NCBI GenBank assembly: GCA_000285855.2
Contig: HE978651.1
Span: 1,451,591 to 1,498,714, forward strand
Reading direction: 5' to 3'
From: Ruminococcus sp. JC304
GTDB taxonomy: Bacteria > Bacillota > Clostridia > Lachnospirales > Lachnospiraceae
Length of the DNA: 47,124 nucleotides
Position numbers and translations under genes: made by a program. The notes beneath the pieces are model-generated. The model made no database searches, was not told the origin of the DNA, and saw only the letters and a program-made list of their open reading frames with translations. Positions 35,606 through 43,573 of this stretch are shown in pieces (position 1 is the first letter of the stretch; each line of letters begins with the position of its first letter).

Positions 35606-35663
35606 TTGCAAAACTGAAAGAAACGCGGTATAATATGACCAAACAAACTAAAACGGTCATATT
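35606..35663 (+). promoter_or_regulatory. Promoter and operator of the TetR gene
   Basis: TTGCAA (35606-35611), 17-base spacer, TATAAT (35629-35634). An inverted repeat AATATGACC-N14-GGTCATATT (35632-35640 and 35655-35663) overlaps the -10 and start point, a textbook position for autorepression. Confidence 0.75.
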
Positions 35664-35678
35664 TAAGGAGGCGCGAGC

Positions 35679-36257
35679 TTGGCTTTTACCGATTACGAGA
35701 CCGAGCAGCTCCGCAAGGCGTTGCTGAAGGAAACAAGACATTGCGCTGTCACGCTGGGGATGAAGAAAACCTCCGTGGATCAGCTGACGAAGGCGGTCGG
35801 CATTGCGAAGGGCTCGTTCTATAAATTCTACGAATCCAAGGAAATGCTTTTCTTCGCGGTTTTGGAGAACATTCACTCCGAGCTTTACAGAGTGGCTGAC
35901 CATGCACTGAGCGAAGCTGACAGCTTACCGCCGCCGGAGCGCGCGGCAAAGGCGGTTCTTGCCGTCTGCCGGCGACTGTCTGATACCGGCGACATGGTTT
36001 TCATTGAAAACGATGCAAAGCTGCTTTTGCAGAGACTGCCGGAGGATGTCAAAAACGTGCATTACCACGATGACGAGACGCACATCCGTCAGCTTTTGGA
36101 GAAATATGACCTTGTGCCGAATCGCGGCATCTCTTTAGCTGCCGCCACGGTGTGGGGACTGATCTTGACTGTTTCCCACAAGGAGCAGATTGGAGAACTG
36201 TACCCACAGGTGCTGGAAATGTTGGTGTACGGCGCTTGCAGGGAGTTGTTTAAATAA
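35679..36257 (+). CDS. TetR/AcrR family transcriptional regulator
   Basis: 192-aa repressor. N-terminal HTH: GMKKTSVDQLTKAVGIAKGSFYKFYESKEMLFF, ending in the TetR hallmark FYKFYESKE. The C-terminal helical ligand domain (MVFIENDAKLLLQRL, AAATVWGLILTVSHKEQIGE) is of the type found in Clostridial efflux and methyltransferase clusters. The TTG start has AAGGAGG 7 bases upstream. It probably binds the 9-bp inverted repeat over its own promoter. A terminator at 36265 separates it from the following genes. GC content jumps relative to the left neighbour, a sign of separate origin. Confidence 0.88.
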   Translation: MAFTDYETEQLRKALLKETRHCAVTLGMKKTSVDQLTKAVGIAKGSFYKFYESKEMLFFAVLENIHSELYRVADHALSEADSLPPPERAAKAVLAVCRRLSDTGDMVFIENDAKLLLQRLPEDVKNVHYHDDETHIRQLLEKYDLVPNRGISLAAATVWGLILTVSHKEQIGELYPQVLEMLVYGACRELFK

Positions 36258-36264
36258 GCGGAAG

Positions 36265-36286
36265 GCCGCAGAGATGCGGCTTTTTT
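36265..36286 (+). terminator. Rho-independent terminator after the TetR gene
   Basis: GCCGCA-GAGA-TGCGGC followed by six T. Confidence 0.85.
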
Positions 36287-36367
36287 GAGATATAGTGGTT
36301 AGCACCATCTAACTGTGTGGCTGTACGTATCGGTTAGGCAAACTTAACATTGAAAGGAATGATAGCG

Positions 36368-36982
36368 ATGCAGGAACACAAGAACTTCTGGGACAAAAAT
36401 GCCGGTCGGTACGACCGCTTTATGCGAAAGGATCGGGCAGCGTATGAGGAGATGTATGCTCTGATCTGGCCGGTGGTGAAAGCCAAAACGGTGCTGGAAC
36501 TGGCCACCGGTACGGGGTTGATCGCAAAAAGCATCGTGAACGCGGCGGCACACATCGAGGCGACGGACGCCTCCGCGGAGATGATTGCCGAGGCAAAGCG
36601 GGACAATCAATCTGCAAAGTTGCACTTTTCGGTGCAGGATATGTTCTTCCTGCCCTATGCGGACAAGTCCTTCGATGCGGTAATTGTCTCCAACGCGCTG
36701 CACATCGTGCTGCAGCCGGAGAAAGCCCTTGCCGAGATTCATCGAGTGCTGAAGGACGATGGCGTGCTCATCGCGCCGACCTTCACCCACGCGGGGAACT
36801 CGTTTTCCGGCAAGATCAGGGCATTTTTCATGAAGCTGGCGGGCTTCCCTCTCCACAGCAAGTGGACGAGCGAGGAATACTTGCGCTTCCTGCGGCAAAA
36901 CGGCTGGGCGGTGCGGAAAAGCGTTGTTCTGAAAGCCTCATTTCTGCTGACCTATGCCGAGTGTGAGAAAACGGAGGTGTGA
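36368..36982 (+). CDS. Class I SAM-dependent methyltransferase
   Basis: A 204-aa Rossmann methyltransferase. Motif I VLELATGTGLIAKSIV, acidic post-I TDASAEMIAEAKR, motif II FDAVIVSNALHIVLQPEKAL, then the IHRVLKDDGVLIAPTF strand of UbiE/Methyltransf_11 proteins. ATG 36368 is chosen with AAAGGA 9 bases upstream; alternatives at 36350 and 36359 overlap that site. The next gene starts 1 base after its stop region, also a methyltransferase, so they are co-translated. The methyl acceptor is unknown. Confidence 0.85.
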   Translation: MQEHKNFWDKNAGRYDRFMRKDRAAYEEMYALIWPVVKAKTVLELATGTGLIAKSIVNAAAHIEATDASAEMIAEAKRDNQSAKLHFSVQDMFFLPYADKSFDAVIVSNALHIVLQPEKALAEIHRVLKDDGVLIAPTFTHAGNSFSGKIRAFFMKLAGFPLHSKWTSEEYLRFLRQNGWAVRKSVVLKASFLLTYAECEKTEV

Positions 36983-36983
36983 T

Positions 36984-37589
36984 ATGTCATTCTTTGAAAA
37001 CACCCGCAAGCCTGTAGGACTTGGCGGGAAGCTCATGGTTGCCATGATGAATCTGGGTCACAGCCCTGTGGCGCGGTGGGGGCTCCAATTTTTGAAGCTT
37101 GCGCCGGATGCCAAGGTGCTGGACTGCGGCTGCGGCGGCGGTGCGAACATCAAGAGACTTCTGAAAAAATGCCCGGAGGGTATTGTCAAGGGCATTGACT
37201 ATTCCCCCGTCAGTGTGGAGAAATCCAAAAAGGTCAACGAGGCCGCCATAGCGGAGGGCCGCTGCACCGTTCTGCAAGGCAGCGTGGCGGATATGATCTT
37301 TGCAGGCGACTGGTTCGATGCGGTAACGGCCTTTGAAACCGTCTATTTCTGGCCCGATCTGCCGCAGTGCTTCCGGGAGGTTTACCGAGTGCTGAAGCCC
37401 GGCGGGGCATTACTCATCTGCAACGAAAGCAACGGCGATACGGACAAGGACGAAAAGTGGACGGAGATCATCGGCGGCATGACCATCTACAAGGATATTG
37501 AATTAAAGGCGTATCTGGAGCAGGCAGGCTTTCACGATGTGCAGATACAAAAAAAGAAAAGTTGGCTCTGCATCACGGCGCGGAAATGA
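36984..37589 (+). CDS. Class I SAM-dependent methyltransferase
   Basis: A 201-aa methyltransferase. Motif I KVLDCGCGGGANIKRLL, post-I GIDYSPVSVEKSKKV, then DWFDAVTAFETVYFWPDLPQ and REVYRVLKPGGALLICNE, typical of Methyltransf_11/25. GGAGG lies 5 bases ahead of ATG 36984. The N-terminus (MSFFENTRKPVGLGGKLMV) is hydrophobic-amphipathic, shared by a Clostridial subfamily that sits beside TetR regulators. Different from the upstream methyltransferase, so not a duplication. Confidence 0.87.
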   Translation: MSFFENTRKPVGLGGKLMVAMMNLGHSPVARWGLQFLKLAPDAKVLDCGCGGGANIKRLLKKCPEGIVKGIDYSPVSVEKSKKVNEAAIAEGRCTVLQGSVADMIFAGDWFDAVTAFETVYFWPDLPQCFREVYRVLKPGGALLICNESNGDTDKDEKWTEIIGGMTIYKDIELKAYLEQAGFHDVQIQKKKSWLCITARK

Positions 37590-37600
37590 GGAGATCAAGC

Positions 37601-37805
37601 ATGAGCATTTTTGCATCCATCTTGCGCACAGTTCATTATTCCTGCGCTACCATACCTTCTGAGCTTCGCCGCAGGCGCAATGCTCTATGTGGTGGTAGAG
37701 GAGTTGATTCCGGAAATGTCGCAGGGGCGGCACTCGAATCTTGGAACGGTGTTCTTTGCGGTAGGATTCAGTGTGATGATGGCACTGGATGTGGCTTTGG
37801 GATAA
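37601..37805 (+). pseudogene. ZIP-family metal transporter remnant
   Basis: The frame from about 37630 encodes PALPYLLSFAAGAMLYVVVE, ELIPEM and FFAVGFSVMMALDVALG, the last two membrane helices of a ZIP (ZupT-like) transporter. An ATG with a good AGGAG (37601) starts in another frame and the two do not connect. All N-terminal helices are missing, so the gene is dead. It lies between the methyltransferases and a membrane protein. Confidence 0.65.
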
Positions 37806-37816
37806 GGAGGTAGATT

Positions 37817-38308
37817 ATGATTTTACAAGTGATTTTGGAAGGCATAGGACTTGGTATTCTGCTCATTCTGGTTTGCGCCATCGGTATCCGCAAGGGTGCG
37901 GTAGGGATGGTACATCTTTACGACACTGAAGTTCAAGATAGGTGCATAAAGCTGGGGCTTACAACACACAAAAAAATAGAACGGAGCGCTTTGATTTCCA
38001 AAGCGGTATGTGTTCCCGGCTACATCGCCTATGTGCTGGTCTGCGTCTATGCGGTGAACGGTGCGCAGGGTTTTCTTGCGGGCTTCTGGCAGCTGCTCGT
38101 CATCTTGTCCGTTATGAATCTAATCGACCGCTTTTTGATCGATGGTTACTGGGTGGGGCATACGAACGCATGGACGATCCCCGGAACAGAGGATCTCAAA
38201 CCGTACATTACCGCAAAAGACAAGCAGAAAAAATGGCTTTTCGGTACGGTAGGCATGACGATCATAGCGGCTGTGCTGGCGGCGATTATGACGCTTTTTA
38301 TTCACTGA
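37817..38308 (+). CDS. Small integral membrane protein, function unknown
   Basis: 163 aa with about four hydrophobic segments (residues about 3-25, 55-75, 82-105, 138-160). A soluble loop, VHLYDTEVQDRCIKLGLTTH, follows helix 1, and a charged stretch, KPYITAKDKQKKW, precedes the last helix. GATAAGGAGG precedes ATG 37817. It is found 11 bases after the ZIP remnant and overlaps the RBS of the next gene. Family not recognised; a permease or sensor role would be a guess. Confidence 0.6.
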   Translation: MILQVILEGIGLGILLILVCAIGIRKGAVGMVHLYDTEVQDRCIKLGLTTHKKIERSALISKAVCVPGYIAYVLVCVYAVNGAQGFLAGFWQLLVILSVMNLIDRFLIDGYWVGHTNAWTIPGTEDLKPYITAKDKQKKWLFGTVGMTIIAAVLAAIMTLFIH

Positions 38309-38319
38309 GGGAGGAACCT

Positions 38320-39003
38320 ATGAAATATAAAATTGAGAAAAACACCGTGCAGGAGACGCTGATCCTCCCGCTGTATTCCCGTAAGCTGTGTACGGAGCTG
38401 TACCCGAACCTTTACAGGGATGAAACAGCGGTTCGTCTGCTCGACCAGATCGACTACGACTTTTCAGAGGCAGAGAAAAGCTCCCGCAGCCTGATGCAGC
38501 GCTTTGGTGCGCTGGAGGTGGCCATGCGGCAGCAGCTACTGCCCGCCGGGGATCGGGAACAAAATATCCCCTGTGACCTGAAAGACACCGCATGGTTTGG
38601 CAAAGTCGATGCCTCCGGCGGGGCGGTGTTCTTTGCCTCCGGGGTGTTCTATTACTTTCTGATCCAGCAGGTCCGGGAACTGGTGCGGGGGATGGCGGAC
38701 GCTTTCCCCGGCGGTGTGCTGGTCTTTGATGCTGCCAATCGGACGGCAGTAAAGATGATCGCAAAAACATGGCTTAAGACTGCAAAAATCAAGGATGTGG
38801 GGGCATATTTTGCGGTTTCGGATGCCGCCAAGGAAATCGGCACGTGGAGCAGCCGTCTGCAGGTCACAAGTCGCGGCTATATGCTGGGTTACAACGATTT
38901 AAGAGACCCTTCTGTCAACGGCTTTTTCCGCTTTCTTGCCAAGGTAGGGGATAACGGGATGAAAATGCAGATCGTAAAGATTGGATTTGGAGGCAGACAA
39001 TGA
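38320..39003 (+). CDS. LCMT/TcmP-family methyltransferase with the SAM-binding segment apparently deleted
   Basis: A 227-aa protein of the leucine-carboxyl-methyltransferase-like family (NTVQETLILPLYSRKL, then FGALEVAMRQ near residue 70, and C-terminal GVFYYFLIQQVREL, FPGGVLVFDAANRTAVK, SRGYMLGYNDL). As I recall the family, about 45 residues carrying the glycine-rich NLGCGLD SAM motif lie between AMRQ and LLPAGDREQN; here the two abut at codons 71-72 (about 38530-38535) without a frameshift. If so, the protein cannot bind SAM normally. ATG 38320 has GAGGGAGG 5 bases upstream. It overlaps the next gene by four bases. Confidence 0.65.
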   Translation: MKYKIEKNTVQETLILPLYSRKLCTELYPNLYRDETAVRLLDQIDYDFSEAEKSSRSLMQRFGALEVAMRQQLLPAGDREQNIPCDLKDTAWFGKVDASGGAVFFASGVFYYFLIQQVRELVRGMADAFPGGVLVFDAANRTAVKMIAKTWLKTAKIKDVGAYFAVSDAAKEIGTWSSRLQVTSRGYMLGYNDLRDPSVNGFFRFLAKVGDNGMKMQIVKIGFGGRQ

Positions 39004-39638
39004 AGTATACAGGGATGCCCATGGGGATGTGGGTGCTGTTTGCGGTCTCCTTTCAAAATCAACTGACCGCTGTGCTGGGCTATGATGCAGCCACTGCAAG
39101 AGCCATCACGAAAAAGGCGAAGCTGAAATACCGGCAGATCATCCGCATGCTGCCCGAGTTTGAAAAGGCCGACCGTTTCAAAATGAATCTGGTCAACTGT
39201 GCTATGATTGGGGCGTTCATTCTTTCCATGCCGCAGCGTCCGAAGGTGGACAGGCTGACGGATTATTACGCAAAAGCCATGATGACAAAGCCCATGCAGT
39301 GGTTCTGCCGCAAGAGCGGAAAAAGCAAGTTTACCCCAAAGGATATCGCCGCCATGAAAGTCACTGCCACCCTGAATGCCGCCGACCGCAACCCATACTC
39401 GTGGAACATGGAATTTTACGAATACCCGGACGGTAGCGGCTATGAGGGACGATTTACCAAATGCGGCATCTGCGTGCTGATGAAAGAACTGGGGCTGTAC
39501 GACCTGACTCCCGCCCTGTGCCATCTGGACTACACTATGAGCGAAGCAGGCGGCGTGACAGATTTTGTGCGGCAGTATACCCTTGCCTCCGGCGGACCCT
39601 TCTGCGACTGCGGGTACAAAAAGAAGGAAAATAAATAG
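39000..39638 (+). CDS. L-2-amino-thiazoline-4-carboxylic acid hydrolase family protein
   Basis: 212 aa. The C-terminal half holds the family pattern FTKCGICVLMKELGLYDLTP (Cys-x2-Cys), LCHLDYTMSEAGG and LASGGPFCDCGY, as in ATC hydrolase-like proteins. The N-terminal half is helical (TARAITKKAKLKYRQIIRML). In characterised ATC hydrolases this family opens thiazoline rings in cysteine metabolism, but most genomic members have unknown substrates. Coupled to the LCMT-like gene by an ATGA overlap and 12 bases ahead of the acetyltransferase, so part of one operon. Confidence 0.7.
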   Translation: MKYTGMPMGMWVLFAVSFQNQLTAVLGYDAATARAITKKAKLKYRQIIRMLPEFEKADRFKMNLVNCAMIGAFILSMPQRPKVDRLTDYYAKAMMTKPMQWFCRKSGKSKFTPKDIAAMKVTATLNAADRNPYSWNMEFYEYPDGSGYEGRFTKCGICVLMKELGLYDLTPALCHLDYTMSEAGGVTDFVRQYTLASGGPFCDCGYKKKENK

Positions 39639-39650
39639 GAGGAGCGCGCG

Positions 39651-40271
39651 ATGCTTGTCAAGTCTATGACAGAGGAAGAAATTTACGAAATCGGCCATGC
39701 CTTCGGCTACTATGACTACGAAGAGGAAACGGGAATGTCCGCTGCCTTTTCCGGGAAAGAAGCCACGGCAAACTATATCTGTGCTTATGTGCGCGGGGTG
39801 CTGCGAGGCGGCTTTCTGCACACTACCAGCGAGCGGGGCGAGGGCTATATCGCCTATAAGCTGCCAAAGGAGAAGATGGGCCTCAAGACGATGTGCCCCA
39901 TTGCCTGCGGAATGCTGCACAATTCCACCCTGAAGCGTCTTCTGCAATTTGGTATCGCTATCAAGCGGGGCGGGGCTTCCCTGCAAGACCGCATGGACAA
40001 GGAAAAGAAACCCTACATTTTCGTTGGACTTGTCTGTGTGCGGGAGAAATATCAGGGGCAGGGATATATGCGAAAGGTGTTGGACATTGCCTTTGCCGAG
40101 GGCGACCGGCTGGGCGTGCCGGTGATTCTGGAAACGGATGCTAAAAGCAAGTGCGACAAATATGTCCATCTGGGTATGGAACTTGCCGGAACGCACGATC
40201 TTAGCGCATTTGGCAAGCTGTATGACCTGATTAAGTATCCGAAGCCGTCAAATGAAAACGGGACAGTGTGA
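39651..40271 (+). CDS. GNAT family N-acetyltransferase
   Basis: 206 aa. The acetyl-CoA loop VCVREKYQGQGYMRKVLD (residues about 128-145) is the Q/R-x-x-G-x-G/A motif; VILETDAKSKCDKYVHLGME is the C-terminal GNAT strand. The N-terminus (GHAFGYYDYEEETGMSAAF) is of the Clostridial GNAT subgroup with low annotation. GGAGG lies 8-12 bases ahead of ATG 39651. Last recognisable gene of the GC-rich segment. The acceptor is unknown; self-protection by acetylation is possible but unsupported. Confidence 0.8.
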   Translation: MLVKSMTEEEIYEIGHAFGYYDYEEETGMSAAFSGKEATANYICAYVRGVLRGGFLHTTSERGEGYIAYKLPKEKMGLKTMCPIACGMLHNSTLKRLLQFGIAIKRGGASLQDRMDKEKKPYIFVGLVCVREKYQGQGYMRKVLDIAFAEGDRLGVPVILETDAKSKCDKYVHLGMELAGTHDLSAFGKLYDLIKYPKPSNENGTV

Positions 40272-40289
40272 GGAAAGGACAGTAGCGTA

Positions 40290-40451
40290 ATGAAGAAAGA
40301 AGAAACGAAACAATTCCTCCGCTGGTGCATAGCAGTTACACGCCCGGTTCAGAAATTCATAATCGTGCGTAACGACAAACAGAAAATTCATAATGATTTC
40401 ACCTTTATTCTGCAAGGTTCCTGTGCCAAATTCCCGCGAAAAAGTTATTGA
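40290..40451 (+). CDS. Short open frame of unknown function (53 aa), possibly truncated
   Basis: ATG 40290, with GGAAAGGA 10 bases upstream, encodes MKKEETKQFLRWCIAVTRPV and ends CAKFPRKSY. The ribosome-binding site and start look real, but the body shows no family signature. The stop lies inside the -35 box of the riboswitch promoter. It could be the 5' end of a decayed gene at the right border of the GC-rich segment. Confidence 0.35.
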   Translation: MKKEETKQFLRWCIAVTRPVQKFIIVRNDKQKIHNDFTFILQGSCAKFPRKSY

Positions 40452-40476
40452 CAACAAGTTAGCAGAAACATATAAT
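40448..40476 (+). promoter_or_regulatory. Promoter of the cobalamin-riboswitch operon
   Basis: Perfect TTGACA (40448-40453), 17-base spacer, perfect TATAAT (40471-40476); start point expected near 40483. Confidence 0.85.
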
Positions 40477-40536
40477 TATATTTGCGTTTGGAAATAGAAA
40501 ATATACTGTTTCATCAAATATTAAAATATTGTTCGC

Positions 40537-40694
40537 GTTCAGGGCTATATAAGCGAGATGCTTATGGAAACGGGTGAGATTCCCGTACAATGCCGTTGCT
40601 GTGTAGGAGGAGTTTTCTTCATCATGCCACTGGAACAGTTGTTCCGGGAAGGAGGAGAAAGCGAGGATGCCCAAGTCAGAATACAGGCTCTGAA
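40537..40694 (+). promoter_or_regulatory. Cobalamin riboswitch aptamer
   Basis: Conserved B12-element pieces appear in order: GGAAACGGGTGAGATTCCCG, GCTGTGTAG, CATGCCACTGG, CCGGGAAGG, and AGGATGCCCAAGTCAG (the B12 box core is GCC-x-CTG ... AAGTCAG). The closing stem P1 pairs TTCAGGGC (40538-40545) with GCTCTGAA (40687-40694). A 75-codon open frame across it (40558-40785) is a shadow and is not called. Confidence 0.88.
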
Positions 40695-40770
40695 TGTATC
40701 TGATTCGCTGCGGGCCACAGCACAACAGATCATATATCATGGTACAGAATACAGATTTTTGTGTACAGAT

Positions 40771-40803
40771 AAGGACATAGCATAATGGGCTGTGTCCTTT
40801 TTT
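40771..40803 (+). terminator. Terminator of the riboswitch expression platform
   Basis: AAGGACATAGC-N7-GCTGTGTCCTT stem (one G-U) running into a T tract. It lies 76 bases past the aptamer and 165 bases before the first gene, so cobalamin binding is expected to favour termination. Confidence 0.8.
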
Positions 40804-40967
40804 GTTTGCAGAAGGCTACATTTTGTAAGACAATAGCATTTTGAGAGGGAATCCACAGCGACGTAAGCAGAAGATGTAGCAAGCGACCGTCGCAGGCGCA
40901 AAAATCTTCCCTGTAATAAATATAGGAAATACGAGGGCAGATAAAAGGAAATAAGAGAGGACAAGAA

Positions 40968-41726
40968 ATGGAAGAACAGAAGCAACAGATTGAAGCGATC
41001 CGGGATTACTGGAATCAGCGGGCAAATGGATTTGCACTTGCAGTGGATGAAGAGCTGAAGCTGGAAGAGGCAAAGGAATGGGAGCGGCAGTTCCGGGAGA
41101 ATATTCAGGAACCGGAAGCCTGTGTGCTGGATGACGGGACAGGCGCAGGATTTTTTCCGGTAATTTTAAGTCGCCTGGGATACAAGGTGACGGCAATCGA
41201 CTATTCGGATGAAATGGTAGCGCTGGCGAAGGAGCGCTTTAAAAAGCTGGGAATTTCGGTCGATGTCCGTCAGATGGATGCACAGCATCTGACCTTTGCG
41301 GATGCAAGCTTTGACGCAGTCGTATCGCGCAATGTGCTGTGGAATCTGGATGATCCAGAGGCGGCCTATCGCGAGATCTGCCGGGTGCTCCGTCCGAGAG
41401 GAGTTCTGATTCTGGAAGACGGAAATATGTATCTGTATATGAATGATCCGGAATATGCAGCCTGGCATGAGGCACAGCTGGAGAAGCGAAAAAAGGAGCA
41501 GGCCAAAGAGAGCCTGCATGGGAAGTACAATGTGGATCATGTAGATTTTTCGATTATCGAGCGGATTGCGGGCGATTTATCCATCAGCAAGATCCGGAGG
41601 CCGCAGTGGGATTTTAACCAGCTGGTGTCTCTTGGCTTTGATGATATTCATATCACAACGACAGGGGAAAAGCTGCCGATGGGTTTCCGGATCACAGCTC
41701 GGAAGAAAGAGGTGCGTCTTGGCTAA
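40968..41726 (+). CDS. Class I SAM-dependent methyltransferase, riboswitch-regulated
   Basis: 252 aa, first gene behind the cobalamin riboswitch. Motif I VLDDGTGAGFFPVILSRLG, post-I AIDYSDEMVALAKERF, motif II SFDAVVSRNVLWNLDDPEAA, then ICRVLRPRGVLILEDG. The C-terminal region has WDFNQLVSLGFDDIHIT. It overlaps the permease gene by 8 bases, so the two are coupled. The acceptor is unknown. Control by B12 and linkage to an importer suggest either processing of the imported compound or making of a metal-binding carrier; both are inference. Confidence 0.85.
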   Translation: MEEQKQQIEAIRDYWNQRANGFALAVDEELKLEEAKEWERQFRENIQEPEACVLDDGTGAGFFPVILSRLGYKVTAIDYSDEMVALAKERFKKLGISVDVRQMDAQHLTFADASFDAVVSRNVLWNLDDPEAAYREICRVLRPRGVLILEDGNMYLYMNDPEYAAWHEAQLEKRKKEQAKESLHGKYNVDHVDFSIIERIAGDLSISKIRRPQWDFNQLVSLGFDDIHITTTGEKLPMGFRITARKKEVRLG

Positions 41727-42663
41727 GATGATCCGGAAGAGGCTGGTGTCTCTTGTCATTATTCTGTTCGGCCTGTCAATTCTGACGTTTGGCCTGACAT
41801 ATCTGCTGCCGTCCGATCCGGTAGAGGAGCTCATCACTTCGATGGGTGGCAGCCATGATCCAGAGATCGTGGAGAAGTTGGAGGAGCAGTACGGCACGAG
41901 CCGCCCGTTTTTTGTACAATATATGGACTGGATCAAGGGTGTAGTGCTGCACGGGGATTTTGGGATTTCCGTAAAGTACAACAAGCCGGTCAAAGAGGTG
42001 ATCGCACAGAAGCTTCCGAATACGGTAAAGCTGGCGTGCACGTCGTTTCTTACGATGGTGCTCATTGCTTTTCCGCTGGGTATTCTTTCTGCGGTATATA
42101 AGGACAGGGTGGCCGATTATATCATTCGCTTTCTTTCTTTTATCGGAGTGTCAATGCCGAGCTTCTGGTTTGGTATGCTTCTGATCTGGATTCTGGCCGT
42201 GCGCCTTGGCTGGCTGCCGGTGGCCGGTTCATCATCGTGGAAGCATATCGTCATGCCGACGCTGACCCTGGCGATGGGCATGAGCTGCTCTTATATCCGT
42301 CGGATCCGTGCAGTCATGGTGGAACAGCTTGGTGAAGAGTATATCACCGGCTGCAAATCGAGAGGAGTCGGGAAACTTCGCATTATTTTCACACATGTGC
42401 TTCCGAATTCGCTGCTGGCAGTCATCACGATGCTCGGTATGTCATTTGGCGGACTGCTCGGAGGTACGATGATTGTGGAGACGGTATTTAGCTGGAACGG
42501 AATCGGACAGGTATGTACGACCGCGATTTCTGCGAGGGACTATTCGTTGATTCAGGGATATACGATGTGGATGGGCTTTATTTACGTTATTGTCAATTTG
42601 CTGGTTGATATTTCGTATTCCTTTATTGATCCGCGCATCAGAAGGGGGATGGCACAGAAATGA
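41719..42663 (+). CDS. Peptide/nickel-type ABC transporter permease (DppB/NikB-like)
   Basis: 314-aa inner permease with six membrane segments. The N-terminus (RLVSLVIILFGLSILTFGLT, YLLPSDPVEELI) and the EAA loop (GEEYITGCKSRGVGKLRIIF followed by THVLPNSLLAVITMLG) are standard DppB/NikB features. TTG 41719 gives a 4-5 base spacing from AGAGGTG; ATG 41728 is the alternative with a long spacing. The start lies inside the end of the methyltransferase gene. It pairs with the next permease. Confidence 0.9.
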   Translation: MAKMIRKRLVSLVIILFGLSILTFGLTYLLPSDPVEELITSMGGSHDPEIVEKLEEQYGTSRPFFVQYMDWIKGVVLHGDFGISVKYNKPVKEVIAQKLPNTVKLACTSFLTMVLIAFPLGILSAVYKDRVADYIIRFLSFIGVSMPSFWFGMLLIWILAVRLGWLPVAGSSSWKHIVMPTLTLAMGMSCSYIRRIRAVMVEQLGEEYITGCKSRGVGKLRIIFTHVLPNSLLAVITMLGMSFGGLLGGTMIVETVFSWNGIGQVCTTAISARDYSLIQGYTMWMGFIYVIVNLLVDISYSFIDPRIRRGMAQK

Positions 42664-43499
42664 AACGAAAGATGAGTTCCTTTATGAAAAAGGCGTGGAT
42701 CCGGTTCGCGGTCCTTTTGATACTGGCAGTTCTGTTTTTATCTTTTGCGTTATTTGCAGGTGTGCTGGCGCCGTTTGATCCGCTGGAAAGCCATTATACG
42801 GATATGCTGAAGGCGCCGAACTCCACATATATTTTTGGTACGGATCAGCTTGGCCGGGATCTGTTTTCGAGAATCCTGTATGGCGGAAAAAGCTCATTGC
42901 TCATCGCGTTTACCGTCACAGCGATTATTTCTTCCGTGGGAATTCTAGTCGGCACGATCGCGGGATTTACCGGCGGCATTTTTGATAACCTGCTCATGCG
43001 GTTTTCGGACATGCTGATGGCGTTTCCCGGCTATATCTTTACGATCGCCCTTGTCAGCTTTATCGGTGTGGGTCTGCCAAATATGATTCTGGCGATGTCC
43101 CTGACCGGATGGACCTATTACGCGCGTATCAGCCGTTCGCTGGTGCTTAGCGTGAAGAACAATGTGTATATTGAGCAGGCACGGCTTGGCGGAGCTTCAA
43201 ACTGGAAGATTTTACTGCATTATATTATTCCGAATGTGCTGCCGTCACTGCTGGTCAATATTTTTCAGGATATCGGCGGAGAATTGCTGACGATATCCGG
43301 GCTTTCACTTCTCGGACTCGGATCGCCGCCTCCGACGCCGGAGTGGGGCTTTATGCTTTCAGAAGGAAAGGATTACATGTATTCCGCTCCGTGGATGCTT
43401 ATTTTTCCGGGCATGGTCATTCTGATCAGTGTGGTCATCTTCAATCTTCTGGGTGATTGCATCCAGGATCTAATGAACCCGAAAGAAAATGTATGGTAA
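42660..43499 (+). CDS. Peptide/nickel-type ABC transporter permease (DppC/NikC-like)
   Basis: 279 aa. N-terminal helix (VLLILAVLFLSFALFAGVLA), then APFDPLESHYTDMLKAPNST and the invariant FGTDQLGRDLFSRILYGGKSS... of DppC/NikC. EAA loop IEQARLGGASNWKILLHYII, and a C-terminal LTISGLSLLGLGSPPPTPEW motif. The start overlaps the preceding stop (ATGA). A 74-base gap follows before the binding protein. Confidence 0.92.
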   Translation: MKRKMSSFMKKAWIRFAVLLILAVLFLSFALFAGVLAPFDPLESHYTDMLKAPNSTYIFGTDQLGRDLFSRILYGGKSSLLIAFTVTAIISSVGILVGTIAGFTGGIFDNLLMRFSDMLMAFPGYIFTIALVSFIGVGLPNMILAMSLTGWTYYARISRSLVLSVKNNVYIEQARLGGASNWKILLHYIIPNVLPSLLVNIFQDIGGELLTISGLSLLGLGSPPPTPEWGFMLSEGKDYMYSAPWMLIFPGMVILISVVIFNLLGDCIQDLMNPKENVW

Positions 43500-43573
43500 T
43501 AGCTGAGATAGTGAAGGCACTTGCCTTTCTATATAGAACTTTTTATTTTTCATTTTACAGGAGGAAACGAAAT

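Noticed and set aside
35690-35950. TetR region as right half of a transposon
   Set aside because: No inverted repeats or target duplications around the GC-rich segment were found by eye.
36344-36898. 184-codon minus-strand open frame
   Set aside because: Mirror of the methyltransferase at 36368-36982; no RBS or family resemblance.
38889-40196. 435-codon open frame on the minus strand
   Set aside because: Antisense to three plus-strand genes with clear family motifs and ribosome-binding sites; such shadows are common in GC-rich DNA.
40558-40785. 75-codon plus-strand open frame
   Set aside because: Lies over the cobalamin riboswitch aptamer and its terminator; the conserved bases are RNA motifs, not codons.
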